From Sedimentisphaerales bacterium (GTDB taxonomy: Bacteria; Planctomycetota; Phycisphaerae; Sedimentisphaerales; SG8-4), in assembly GCA_016928975.1 (NCBI GenBank), contig JAFGJR010000213.1, positions 1-14,809 on the forward strand: DNA of 14,809 nt. Direction: 5' to 3'. Below the pieces are notes generated by a model, which worked only from the letters and a program-made list of their open reading frames with translations, was not told the DNA's origin and ran no database searches. Every line of letters begins with the position of its first letter. Positions within the stretch are counted from its first letter, which is position 1. Below are positions 1-7,759 of the stretch, piece by piece. The position numbers and the translations under genes were made by a program.

Positions 1-20
1 AGCCTACGGAGATCACTGCG

Positions 21-82
21 GTGGGTCCATTTTCGATGCCGATTCTACTCCCCGACGTGGGGCCCTTTTACATGCCGATTTC
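21..82. repeat. Two-copy imperfect 36-nt tandem repeat upstream of the first gene
   Basis: The stretch GTGGGTCCATTTTCGATGCC (from 21) recurs as GTGGGGCCCTTTTACATGCC (from 57), and both continue into GATT, so about 26 bases match with a few substitutions at a spacing of 36. Bases 1-20 do not continue the period, so only two copies are visible. A small CCCC-GACGT-GGGG hairpin (50-62) followed by CCCTTTT lies across the junction and could be the tail of a terminator for a gene left of the window. The repeat ends next to the ribosome binding site of the gene at 100. Function unknown. Confidence 0.45.
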
Positions 83-99
83 CAGCAAAGGAGAATCTC

Positions 100-1047
100 A
101 TGTGCACTTCAAAGACCATTCTGCCCGTGCTGGCGATCGTCCAGTTGATCTGTTTGCATGCCCCGGTTCGTTCGGCGGAGGTCCAGGACACCGTGCTGGA
201 CCTCTATCGTCGTTTCAGTGTGGACACTGATCCCGGCGAATACGTCAGACTCTACGAGGGCCTGCCGGAGTCCTTGAATGAGCTGTGCCGACTGATCAAG
301 TGCCAACTGATACATCCCTACCAGGCCCAGCCGTACCGTGAGGTCCTGTCTCCGGATCGGCGTTATGACTATCGTAAGTACCCGACAGTCAGAGCCATGT
401 TGGCTGGCCTGGTCAGCTATGACCCTAATGGTCTGGTCACCGAGCGCAAGCCGCAACACCGGCTGGTATTGAGTTGTCGTTTCCACGCGATCCTGCTGGC
501 GTCGATCCTCAGGCATCGAGATATTCCTGCGCGCTGCCGCTATGGATTCGCCCGATACGTCAGCCCGGACAAAGACATGCGGGTCGCCCACGTGATATGC
601 GAGGTGTGGAACAAGGAGCAACTCCGTTGGATGCGAGTCGATCCCGTGCTTGGCATGGTTGACTTGCCCGCAGAGCGATTCGAGTACGCCACGCAGGCCT
701 GGCAACGGCTGCGGGATGGACTGGTCGATCCGGCCAAGTACGGGGTGGCCGGCACCACGGGCAACTACCATATCCTGGACATGCTCTGCCATGACATGGC
801 GTCGGTCTTGGGCGAAGAGCTGCTGTATGTAGAGCGTCCCCCGGTCTTCCAGGACGAGAGTATCGACGCGACGAAGATCGAGCCTGACAAGATGGAGGTA
901 CTGGACGAGCTTGCCGGCCTGCTGAGAAATCCCGATCAGAACCTCAACGCGTTACGTGCGCTCCTGGCCAAGCACGCATGGCTTCAGGTCAGGCGGAATT
1001 TGAACGCCTCCGGTGCTGTGGAGGGCACACGCACCACGAGCCGGTAA
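100..1047 (+). CDS. Secreted transglutaminase-like domain protein
   Basis: This 315-residue protein has an N-terminal export signal (hydrophobic stretch about residues 8-20, likely cleavage after A26 in VRSA-EV). The core resembles the bacterial transglutaminase-like cysteine fold: a Cys at 126 at the start of a helix (SCRFHAILLASILRHRDIPAR), a His at 164 in the AHVICEVW strand, and an Asp at 181 in RWMRVDP. These are in the order and spacing of the Cys-His-Asp triad. Members act as proteases, amidases or cross-linking enzymes, and the substrate cannot be told here. The ATG at 100 is preceded by AAAGGAG (87-93) at good spacing. The last 120 residues are helical and charged and were not recognised. 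The permease gene follows within 60 bases on the same strand, so the two are probably co-transcribed. Residue assignment is by pattern only. Confidence 0.8.
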   Translation: MCTSKTILPVLAIVQLICLHAPVRSAEVQDTVLDLYRRFSVDTDPGEYVRLYEGLPESLNELCRLIKCQLIHPYQAQPYREVLSPDRRYDYRKYPTVRAMLAGLVSYDPNGLVTERKPQHRLVLSCRFHAILLASILRHRDIPARCRYGFARYVSPDKDMRVAHVICEVWNKEQLRWMRVDPVLGMVDLPAERFEYATQAWQRLRDGLVDPAKYGVAGTTGNYHILDMLCHDMASVLGEELLYVERPPVFQDESIDATKIEPDKMEVLDELAGLLRNPDQNLNALRALLAKHAWLQVRRNLNASGAVEGTRTTSR

Positions 1048-1105
1048 GAGGCAAGTGGGGAAACTCTGTTTCTCTACAGGTCCCGGCCCACAAGGATCGA
1101 AGCAG

Positions 1106-3508
1106 GTGGATGCTTTGCTGGATGATGTCAGACATGCTTGTCGGATGCTGATCCGGCAGCCGACATTCGCGTTGACGACTACTGCGGTTCTCGCGGTCGG
1201 CGTTGCGGGCGTTGTGACGCTCTTGAGTGTCTTCCATGAGCTGTACCTTCATTCACTGCCCGTGCCGGACAGCGGACGCCTGGTCATTTTGAATGAGAGC
1301 GCTCCACAACTGCACATGGACCGTCTGGGGATTTCGCCCCCGGATTTTCATGCATGGCGTGCGGAGAACCAGACCTTCGATGGTATGGCCTTCTGGCACG
1401 ATGTGGGCAGCAACCTGAGCCTGGGCGATACGGTGGAGCGGGTCAGGGTATTGGCCGTCACCAGTGACTTCTTCGCCGTGCTGGGCATCCGTCCCACCCT
1501 CGGACGCTGCTTCTCGCAGGGAGAGGATCAGCCCGATGGTCCTAAGGTCGTCATGTTGAGTTGTGGTCTCTGGGAGCGCTTGTGTTCGCGGGAGCCTGAC
1601 ATTCTGGGTCGCGCATTGCGTCTGGACAGCGTGCCGCACACAATCATAGGCGTTCTGCCACCCGGCACGTCCTTTCCCCAAGCGGCCGATCTCTGGGTCC
1701 CATTGGCTGTGGGGCCGGATCAAGGGGGTGGCGCCTACTACCTCAGCGGGTGTGGGCGGCTCAAGCGCGGCGACACATTGGATCAAGCGCGGACGGATCT
1801 GACTCGCATCCACAAAGGCATGGTGGACGTGCGGCCGGCCAACAAGCTCACCGTGCCGCGTCTGACACCGATCCGAGAATACTACATGGCGCAGTATCGC
1901 CATGTAACAGTCATTCTACTATGTGTCGTGGGTCTTGTGCTGTTGATGGCGTGCAGTAATGTCACAGGGATGATGCTGGCGCGCGGCGCGCCACGTATGG
2001 AGGACGTCGCCATCCGCTCATGGCTCGGGGCGACGCGTTGGTGCATCATGCGACAGATTCTCGTTGAGAGCCTGGTTCTGTCCGCGCTTGCCGGCGCGCT
2101 GGGGGGGCTCATAGCACGATGGATCATCGCGTTCCTGTTGGCGCGCTCGGCGGGCTCCGTGGCCCCGTGGGTGAGGTTCACGATCACTCCGACTCTCGTT
2201 GGGTTGTGTGTCTTGATGGTCATGCTGACGGCGGTCCTATCCGGGTTCGTGCCCGCGCTGCACATGAGCGGAGGGTGTCGTCGCGGGTGCACGTCGTCGG
2301 GCACAAGGGGACGAACCACCGCGTCTCGTGCTCAACACAGAATCATGAGCGCCATTGTGGTGGGCGAGGTTGCTCTGGCCGTGACCCTCCTGATCGGCGC
2401 TGGTCTGTTGTTGAAAGCCTTCCGGGCGGTGCAGGCTCAACAGCCAGGATTCCGTGTGCAGAACGTTCTGACCTATCAGATGTCCCTGCCTGCGGCCCGG
2501 TACGAAGATGGCAGCAAGCGACAGCAGTTCTTTGAACTGCACCTCGCGCGTGTCCGTACGTTGCCCGGTGTCGAAGGCGCATCGCTCATCAGCAACGCGC
2601 CCCTGATATCGAGTCAGGGGGAGGCCTTCACAGTGGAGGATGACCCACAGGACCCTGCGAAGCCAGGCATTCCCATACTCACACGGGCCATGCTGTCGGA
2701 CTATTTCGAAACGATGGACGTGCCGCTACGTGCGGGGCGTCTCTTCGACAAATGGGACTACCACCCGGGCAGCGAACCCTGTGTCATCGTGAACGAGGCG
2801 TTTGTGGAGCACTTCTGGCCCGGCCAGGATGCCATTGGCAAGCGCATTGCCAAGAAAGGTTCCTCGATGTGGCTGCGCGTGGTTGGCGTGGCGCGAGATG
2901 TGAGGCACCAGAGTCTGGATCAGGCCCCAGTCCCCGGTGTCTACGTGCCCTACACATGGGACAGACGTTTGGAAATGCACGCAGTAGTACGTACGACCAG
3001 GGATCCACTGCTCGTGTGCGCCGCCATCAGGGCCGTCGTTCACTCTCAAGACCCGGACATGACGATCTACGATGTGAAGACGATGTCGGAGCGGATGCAC
3101 GCCTCTACCCGGATTCGCCGGGCGTATACGTGGTCCTTCACTGTATTTGCCGGCATTGCCGCCGTGATGGCAGTCAGTGGCGCATATGGCGTGGTTGCGT
3201 ACTCGGCGAGCCGGCGCAGACTGGAGATCGGCATACGCATGGCGATGGGAGCACGGACGGCGGACATCATGAGTCACGTCCTACGCCGCGGCCTGATGCT
3301 CATTGGCTCGGGCTTGGCCACCGGACTCATCATTGCCTGCGTGCTCAGCCACGTGTTGAGTGCGTATCTGTTCGGTGTCCGTCGGGTTGATTTGACGGTT
3401 TATGCAACGACATCTGTACTGCTGGCCCTGGTCACTGTCCCGGCCTGCATGATCCCAGCCCGTCGCGCAGCGAATACGGATCCACTCGATGCCCTGCGCT
3501 GTGGATGA
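1106..3508 (+). CDS. MacB/FtsX-family ABC permease (ADOP-type, duplicated, no ATPase)
   Basis: About 800 residues with two tandem copies of the MacB periplasmic core domain plus FtsX transmembrane unit, the layout of the orphan permeases often called ADOP. From the GTG at 1106: helix 1 at about 21-44, periplasmic domain to about 260, three helices about 265-390 containing the family motif SNVTGMMLARGAPRMEDVAI, a second helix-plus-periplasmic unit from about 412, and a last three-helix block about 675-785 with EIGIRMAMGAR and the typical C-terminal ARRAANTDPLDALR. The family exports lipids, peptides or drugs, or transmits mechanical signals, when paired with an ATPase; none is encoded nearby. 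The frame stays open to a GTG at 1013, which would overlap the preceding gene. I prefer 1106 because family members begin with a short DVRxACRML-type leader right before helix 1, and AAGGA (1092-1096) precedes it. It may be translationally linked to the transglutaminase gene. Confidence 0.85.
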   Translation: MDALLDDVRHACRMLIRQPTFALTTTAVLAVGVAGVVTLLSVFHELYLHSLPVPDSGRLVILNESAPQLHMDRLGISPPDFHAWRAENQTFDGMAFWHDVGSNLSLGDTVERVRVLAVTSDFFAVLGIRPTLGRCFSQGEDQPDGPKVVMLSCGLWERLCSREPDILGRALRLDSVPHTIIGVLPPGTSFPQAADLWVPLAVGPDQGGGAYYLSGCGRLKRGDTLDQARTDLTRIHKGMVDVRPANKLTVPRLTPIREYYMAQYRHVTVILLCVVGLVLLMACSNVTGMMLARGAPRMEDVAIRSWLGATRWCIMRQILVESLVLSALAGALGGLIARWIIAFLLARSAGSVAPWVRFTITPTLVGLCVLMVMLTAVLSGFVPALHMSGGCRRGCTSSGTRGRTTASRAQHRIMSAIVVGEVALAVTLLIGAGLLLKAFRAVQAQQPGFRVQNVLTYQMSLPAARYEDGSKRQQFFELHLARVRTLPGVEGASLISNAPLISSQGEAFTVEDDPQDPAKPGIPILTRAMLSDYFETMDVPLRAGRLFDKWDYHPGSEPCVIVNEAFVEHFWPGQDAIGKRIAKKGSSMWLRVVGVARDVRHQSLDQAPVPGVYVPYTWDRRLEMHAVVRTTRDPLLVCAAIRAVVHSQDPDMTIYDVKTMSERMHASTRIRRAYTWSFTVFAGIAAVMAVSGAYGVVAYSASRRRLEIGIRMAMGARTADIMSHVLRRGLMLIGSGLATGLIIACVLSHVLSAYLFGVRRVDLTVYATTSVLLALVTVPACMIPARRAANTDPLDALRCG

Positions 3509-3512
3509 CGGG

Positions 3513-3524
3513 TTCGCGCGCGAA
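3513..3524. terminator. Perfect 12-bp palindrome between convergent genes
   Basis: TTCGCGCGCGAA is a perfect inverted repeat lying in the 28-base gap between the permease stop and the propeller gene stop. It has no U-run on either side and very little room for a loop, so it could be a weak bidirectional transcription end or simply chance in GC-rich DNA. Confidence 0.2.
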
Positions 3525-3536
3525 GTGTGTCGATGG

Positions 3537-5102
3537 TCAGCGGGGGCCGACGAATCGCTCGTGGATTTGGACGATGGCATTGGGGGCCGCGTTGACGAAC
3601 TCGGGGATATTGGCGGCTCGGTCAGGAGCGGTCAAATGGGACAGAAGGACCGCAGGGGTGCTGTCGCCTTTGTCGTCGATGTGCGTCAGGCACAGTTGGG
3701 TATATTCGGAGTAGCCTTTGGAGGCAAAGACGAGCCACTTGCCGTTGGGCGACCAGCTATGCCAGGAGTTCATCCTGCGGGTGTTGCAGCGGAGGCGACG
3801 AGCCTCGCCTCCCTCGGCGGGGATGATGTATAGCTCGCTGTCGGGCTGGAGGAGCATATAGGTTTTCGCCTGGCAGAACACGATCCATCGCCCGTCCGGC
3901 GAATAGCGAGCGAAATAGTTGCTCATGCCGTTGCGGGAGGCGCCGTCCAGTGGCTCCGGCGTGCCGCCCCGGCCGTCGTTGAACGGGATTCTGTACAGGT
4001 CGAACTGGAACGGTTTGCCATCAGCGACCAGCATCTCACAGTCGTTGCGCGTCAGCGGCCTCAGTCCCCTGCCGTGCGTCAGGCTCAGATCGGCGGCCTG
4101 GGCGCGAGCGAAGACGATGTACTTGCCATCGGGACTCCACACGGGATTGCTCTGCACCAGGTTTGGGTCGTCGGCGCCACTGAGCGCACGGAATCGGTGG
4201 GACTGCCGGTCGTAGACGCACAGAATGCCCTTGACAGGAAAGAACAGTTGGGAGAAGGCCAGCGGCGGCCTGGTGATGAAGACTGCGAAGTCCTTGACGG
4301 TGCTGATCACATATCGGCCATCGGGCGAGACCTGCGACAGCAAGCCGAAGGCATGTCCAATCCGCTCGTAGTCGTTCCAGGAGATGATGTCGCCGGGGGT
4401 TAACGTCATCTGTTTTTGGACCTGCGTGATGATGTAGGCGCCTTTGTTGTACGCATAGTCGGCATCCATCCCGACGATCGTGCCGTCGCGACTGAAGGAA
4501 TGACAATTGGCGCACACCGGCAGATTCTGCAAGACGACCGGCGGCGGCCCCGGCGATTCGACCGGCCCGAAACGCCACCGGATGCGAGACGGGTGCTCGT
4601 CCGCCTCTACGAATGGCAACACGACCTCGCGGTAGAACAGCGGCGCCTCCACCGGGTCCTTCGATACTCGCAGAGACACCTGCGCTCGCGAGAGGACCCT
4701 GCCTGGCCAGCCCCGGCCGACGCCCAGGACAGTGACCCGTGCGTCTTGTTCGAGGCCGTGTCGTTCAACGCTCTGCCAGTCCTGGGGCCGGGGAGTCCAT
4801 CTTGGCCGCCGGACCAGAAAATGCAGGCTCGCCGAGCCATCGGCGAATGCAACGCGGACCAGCCATTTTCCTGATGCCACCTGGTCGTCTTGCCAGCGAA
4901 AGGCCGGCGGCGGCAGTCTCTGCGGGAACAGCGTGCCGTCCAGGGGATACTCCATCGTGATCTGGGCATACGTTCCTTGCTCCTGGTAGGAGGCGAGTAT
5001 GGTTTCGATACGGCGTGTATCGGGCTCCAGAGCCCTGGATAGAATCGCCGCCGTGATGAGCGAGGCGGCAGCCAGCGCCACCGCTACGGCCTTCCTGGGC
5101 AT
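3537..5102 (-). CDS. PD40/TolB-like beta-propeller protein with a c-type haem motif
   Basis: A 521-residue protein. The N-terminus carries one hydrophobic segment (about residues 5-24) that could be a signal peptide or membrane anchor. An Ig-like or unassigned region follows (about 45-190), then CANCHSF with the haem-attachment pattern C197-x-x-C200-H201. The rest is a propeller with repeated PD40 signatures: SPDGRY at 259, SPDGKY at 323, SPDGRW at 401 and SPNGKW at 451, each followed by the hydrophobic strand of the next blade. A CxxCH normally binds haem c covalently in the periplasm, so export is expected. PD40 propellers bind partners or small ligands rather than catalyse. The ATG at 5102 is preceded on the minus strand by AGGGGG at suitable spacing. 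It is divergent from the ThuA operon (180-base shared upstream region). Function unknown; a redox-sensing or electron-transfer surface protein is a guess. Confidence 0.85.
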   Translation of the reverse strand: MPRKAVAVALAAASLITAAILSRALEPDTRRIETILASYQEQGTYAQITMEYPLDGTLFPQRLPPPAFRWQDDQVASGKWLVRVAFADGSASLHFLVRRPRWTPRPQDWQSVERHGLEQDARVTVLGVGRGWPGRVLSRAQVSLRVSKDPVEAPLFYREVVLPFVEADEHPSRIRWRFGPVESPGPPPVVLQNLPVCANCHSFSRDGTIVGMDADYAYNKGAYIITQVQKQMTLTPGDIISWNDYERIGHAFGLLSQVSPDGRYVISTVKDFAVFITRPPLAFSQLFFPVKGILCVYDRQSHRFRALSGADDPNLVQSNPVWSPDGKYIVFARAQAADLSLTHGRGLRPLTRNDCEMLVADGKPFQFDLYRIPFNDGRGGTPEPLDGASRNGMSNYFARYSPDGRWIVFCQAKTYMLLQPDSELYIIPAEGGEARRLRCNTRRMNSWHSWSPNGKWLVFASKGYSEYTQLCLTHIDDKGDSTPAVLLSHLTAPDRAANIPEFVNAAPNAIVQIHERFVGPR

Positions 5103-5282
5103 GACGATCCCCCTGGTTCAAACGCTCGATGGCAACAGAGCATGAACCGAGTGTACCGGCAAGCACAAATCCTGTCCATGAAAGTTGCATTTCGACATGG
5201 CGTCGAGTACATAGTATGCACGTCTTGTCCCTGTCCCGGGCAGACGAAAGACGCAAGTGTTCAAGAGGAAAAGGAGTGAGCA
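5103..5282. promoter_or_regulatory. Divergent upstream region of the propeller and ThuA genes
   Basis: These 180 bases separate two genes pointing away from each other, so both promoters should lie here. I see no convincing -35/-10 pair. An inverted repeat CCATG (5176-5180) and CATGG (5196-5200) with 15 bases between, and the smaller CGAC/GTCG pair at 5193-5204 inside it, are the only visible candidate operator elements. AAGGAG at 5271-5276 is the ribosome binding site for the gene at 5283. Confidence 0.3.
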
Positions 5283-6059
5283 ATGATCCAGAGATTTCCA
5301 CGTCGCGTATTCCTTGTGGCAGCGGCCACAGGGCTGGTGTTGAGTATGGGTCTGCGCGCGGGCGGGGCTGACAGACCGGCCGTGAAGCCCTGCGTCGTCG
5401 TGTGGTCGGAGGGCACGGCGCCCAAGAACGTCTATCCGAATGACATCAACGGCGCCATTGCCGAAGGGCTCAAGGACCTGCAAGGCTGGGAGGTCGTCAA
5501 GGCGAGTCTATCCGACCCCAACCAGGGCCTGCCGGATGAGCTGCTCCGCCGGGCCGATGTGCTGATCTGGTGGGGACACCAGAGGCACAACCAGGTCAAG
5601 GACCAGCTCGTGGACAAGATCGTAAAGAGGGTGAAGGAGGACGGCATGGGCTTCATCTCGCTGCACTCCTCGCATTTCGCCAAGCCCAACAGGAAACTCA
5701 TGGGCACCCGCTGCTCCTGGGGGGCCTATATCGGCGACGCCACCACGCTGAGGGTCACGGTAAGAGACCCCAATCACCCGATCGCCCGGGGAATCAAGGA
5801 CTTCACGATCGCGCACAGCGAGCGGTACAGCGATCCATACGCCGTGCCGAAGCCTGACGCCGTCGTTTTCGAGGGAACGTACACGATGGCCCAGGGCGGC
5901 ACGGACAGCAGCCAGCAAGGCCTGACCTGGGAGGTCGGCAAGGGCAAGGTGTTCTATTTCCAGCCTGGCCACGAAACGAACCCGGTCTTCTTCGACCCGA
6001 CCATTCGCAAGATCATGATCAACGCCGTGAAATGGGCCGCGCCGAAGCAACAGGGATGA
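5283..6059 (+). CDS. ThuA-like (trehalose-utilisation family) exported protein
   Basis: A 258-residue protein whose body matches the ThuA fold, a glutamine-amidotransferase-like flavodoxin fold. Visible blocks are VVVWSEGT near 38, ADVLIWWGHQRHNQV at 91-105, GMGFISLHSSHFAKP at 121-135, HPIARGI at 165-171 and GKVFYFQPGHETNP at 221-234. The N-terminus has PRRVFLVAAATGLVL (from 6), a twin-arginine followed by F-L and a hydrophobic stretch, so Tat export is likely, with cleavage near A29. ThuA proteins are tied to disaccharide and sugar-derivative catabolism; the exact reaction is not well settled. The ATG at 5283 has AAGGAG (5271-5276) six bases upstream. The stop is 10 bases before the symporter start, so the two genes form an operon and probably handle the same solute. 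Confidence 0.88.
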   Translation: MIQRFPRRVFLVAAATGLVLSMGLRAGGADRPAVKPCVVVWSEGTAPKNVYPNDINGAIAEGLKDLQGWEVVKASLSDPNQGLPDELLRRADVLIWWGHQRHNQVKDQLVDKIVKRVKEDGMGFISLHSSHFAKPNRKLMGTRCSWGAYIGDATTLRVTVRDPNHPIARGIKDFTIAHSERYSDPYAVPKPDAVVFEGTYTMAQGGTDSSQQGLTWEVGKGKVFYFQPGHETNPVFFDPTIRKIMINAVKWAAPKQQG

Positions 6060-6069
6060 GGAACCAGGG

Positions 6070-7575
6070 ATGGGCAACGGCTTGACCCTCGTGGACGGCG
6101 GCATCGTCGCGGTCTATCTGGTCGCGACAATGGTCGTCGGCATCGCGATCCGCAAGTACGTCGGCAAGGTCGAGGACTTTCTCGTCGCCCGGCGCCAGAT
6201 GGACATGTATCTGGGCATCGCGTCGCTGGCGGCCACGGAATTCGGGATCGTGACGTGCATGTACGCGGCGCAGAACGGCTACGACAAAGGTTTCGCCGGG
6301 GCGATTCCGGGCATCTTGACGTTCGCGGCGATGTTCCTCGTCGGCTACACGGGCTTCTGCATCAAGCCGCTGCGCGATTCCGGCGTGATGACCATTCCGG
6401 AGCTGTTTCAGAAGAAGTACGGTTCCGGCGTGCGCTGGGCGGCCGGCGTCGTCATCGTCCTCGGAGGGCTGCTGAACATGGGGGTGTTCCTCCGCACCGG
6501 CGGCGACTTCCTCGTGAGCGTCGCTGGCTGGAACCCCAAGTACCTCGAAATCATGATGACGGCGATCCTCATTGGCGTCGCGGTCTATACCATCCTGGGC
6601 GGCATGCTCTCCGTCCTCGTCACGGACTTCCTCCAGTTCATCGTCATGAGCGCCGGCCTGATCCTCGTGACATTCCTCATCTTGAGCAAGGTGGGTTGGG
6701 ACAGCCTGGTCGATACCGTGGAGACCCACTACGGTGACGGCGGCTTCAATCCCTTTCTGAACCCGGACATCGGCTGGTCCTACGTCGTGTTCAACGCCCT
6801 GCTGAACACGGCGGCGGTCCTCACGTGGCAGACGCAAATCGCCCGCGTCCTGTCGGCGAAGGACTCGCGCACCGGACGTAAGGTCTATACGAGAACCTCG
6901 TTCTTCTTCGTGGCCCGGTTTCTCATCCCGGGGATCTGGGGGATTGCGGCGCTCTCGCTGCTGACACCGGAGCAGGTGGGCCCTAACACGTTGCTCGCCA
7001 TGCCCAAGATGCTCGGCATGGTGGTCCCGGCCGGATTGATGGGCCTGCTCATCGCCGCCATGCTCGCCGCCGACATGAGCACCGACTCGTCGTACATGCT
7101 CACCTGGGGCAGCGTCATCTACAACGACATCATGGCGCCGTTTCGCCGGACGCAGTGGTCGGAGAAGAGAGGACTCCGCTGGAACCGCGCCATCATCGCG
7201 TGCATCGGCGTGTTCCTCATGATTTACGGCCTGTGGTACAAACTGGAGGGCGACCTCTGGACGTATCTCGGTATCACCGGCACCATTTACCTGTCGAGCA
7301 TGTCGGTCCTGCTGATCGCCTGCTGCTACTGGAAGCGTGCGAACAACTGGGGTGCGTTCACAGCGATCTTCTTCGGCGCAGCCGTCCCGGCGAGCACGCT
7401 GGTTCTACAGAAGGTGGGTCCGTGGACCGACTGGATCAAGGCCAACGGGCCATTGTGCGGCATCGCCGCCTATGTGATCGTGGCGCTGGCCATGATCGTT
7501 GGATCGTTGCTCAAGCCCCAACCTCAATGCGCAGTGGAAGGAGACAAATCATGGCAATCATCGTCCACGGCGTGA
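6070..7575 (+). CDS. Sodium:solute symporter (SSS family)
   Basis: A 501-residue integral membrane protein with about 13 predicted helices and little sequence between them. SSS features are the EDFLVARRQM loop after helix 1 (35-44), helix 2 with ASLAATEFG (51-59) in the position of the first sodium-site helix, GGMLSVLVTDFLQFIVM (177-193), and helix 8 with LLIAAMLAADMSTDSSYML (326-344), whose S337/T338 correspond to the second sodium-site Ser/Thr pair. The family uses the sodium gradient to import sugars, inositols, sialic acid, amino acids or carboxylates; the substrate cannot be read from the sequence. The ThuA partner favours a sugar or derivative. The ATG at 6070 has GAGG (6058-6061) overlapping the ThuA stop, which suggests coupled translation. 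The 3' end overlaps the small protein at 7551 by 25 bases. Confidence 0.92.
   Translation: MGNGLTLVDGGIVAVYLVATMVVGIAIRKYVGKVEDFLVARRQMDMYLGIASLAATEFGIVTCMYAAQNGYDKGFAGAIPGILTFAAMFLVGYTGFCIKPLRDSGVMTIPELFQKKYGSGVRWAAGVVIVLGGLLNMGVFLRTGGDFLVSVAGWNPKYLEIMMTAILIGVAVYTILGGMLSVLVTDFLQFIVMSAGLILVTFLILSKVGWDSLVDTVETHYGDGGFNPFLNPDIGWSYVVFNALLNTAAVLTWQTQIARVLSAKDSRTGRKVYTRTSFFFVARFLIPGIWGIAALSLLTPEQVGPNTLLAMPKMLGMVVPAGLMGLLIAAMLAADMSTDSSYMLTWGSVIYNDIMAPFRRTQWSEKRGLRWNRAIIACIGVFLMIYGLWYKLEGDLWTYLGITGTIYLSSMSVLLIACCYWKRANNWGAFTAIFFGAAVPASTLVLQKVGPWTDWIKANGPLCGIAAYVIVALAMIVGSLLKPQPQCAVEGDKSWQSSSTA
7538..7543 (+). promoter_or_regulatory. Ribosome binding site of the small symporter-associated gene
   Basis: AAGGAG lies inside the last codons of the symporter gene, seven bases before the ATG at 7551. 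Its quality and spacing select this start for a gene whose beginning overlaps the symporter in another frame. Confidence 0.75.
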
Positions 7576-7724
7576 TCTCGATGCTCAAGGACCACTGGTT
7601 CTGGGGCGCGGTGACGCTGGTCTGCCTCGCCTGGTACTCGACAGTCACCGTTTACGTGGCCATCAAGGGCGCCAGTGACATTCGAAACATGCTCCGCAGG
7701 CTGTCGGACTCCCAAGGACGGTAG
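7551..7724 (+). CDS. Small one-helix membrane protein, probable symporter accessory subunit
   Basis: This 57-residue protein starts at an ATG with a strong AAGGAG and ends with TAG. It begins with a short amphipathic lead (MAIIVHGVISMLKDHWFWG), then one membrane helix about residues 18-39 rich in V, L, W and Y (GAVTLVCLAWYSTVTVYVAI), and a basic tail with DIRNMLRRL. Its start overlaps the symporter gene by 25 bases in another frame, so the two products are made together. Short one-helix partners encoded just after SSS symporters are known (for example the families annotated as symporter small accessory protein), and the WFWG...WYSTVTVYV pattern fits that role as I recall it. Function is inferred from position, size and topology. 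It is easily missed because a longer ORF in the same frame opens at 7155 inside the symporter gene. Confidence 0.8.
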   Translation: MAIIVHGVISMLKDHWFWGAVTLVCLAWYSTVTVYVAIKGASDIRNMLRRLSDSQGR

Positions 7725-7759
7725 GCCCGTCGATCCACTGCGACAGCGGCGCAAAGACA

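Noticed and set aside
21..230. 69-codon plus-strand frame across the tandem repeat
   Set aside because: It mostly overlaps the start of the transglutaminase gene in another frame, and its MPI repeat comes from the 36-nt DNA repeat. No ribosome binding site.
109..792. 227-codon minus-strand frame opposite the transglutaminase gene
   Set aside because: Antisense register shadow of a gene with a signal peptide and a Cys-His-Asp pattern; no homology signs of its own.
1013..1105. Permease start at GTG 1013, overlapping the transglutaminase gene
   Set aside because: It adds 31 residues of low-complexity basic sequence not seen at the start of the family. GTG 1106 sits at the usual distance before helix 1. 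Not fully excluded.
1253..1903. 216-codon minus-strand frame opposite the permease
   Set aside because: Shadow of the MacB-type permease; the translation shows no domain.
6019..6837. 272-codon minus-strand frame opposite the symporter
   Set aside because: It is in antisense register with the symporter codons, and its His/Asp/Glu-rich translation is what reversed membrane-helix codons produce.
7155..7550. Long form of the small protein beginning inside the symporter gene
   Set aside because: The first 132 codons are an out-of-frame reading of the symporter (Arg/His/Pro-rich). AAGGAG at 7538-7543 marks the real start at 7551.
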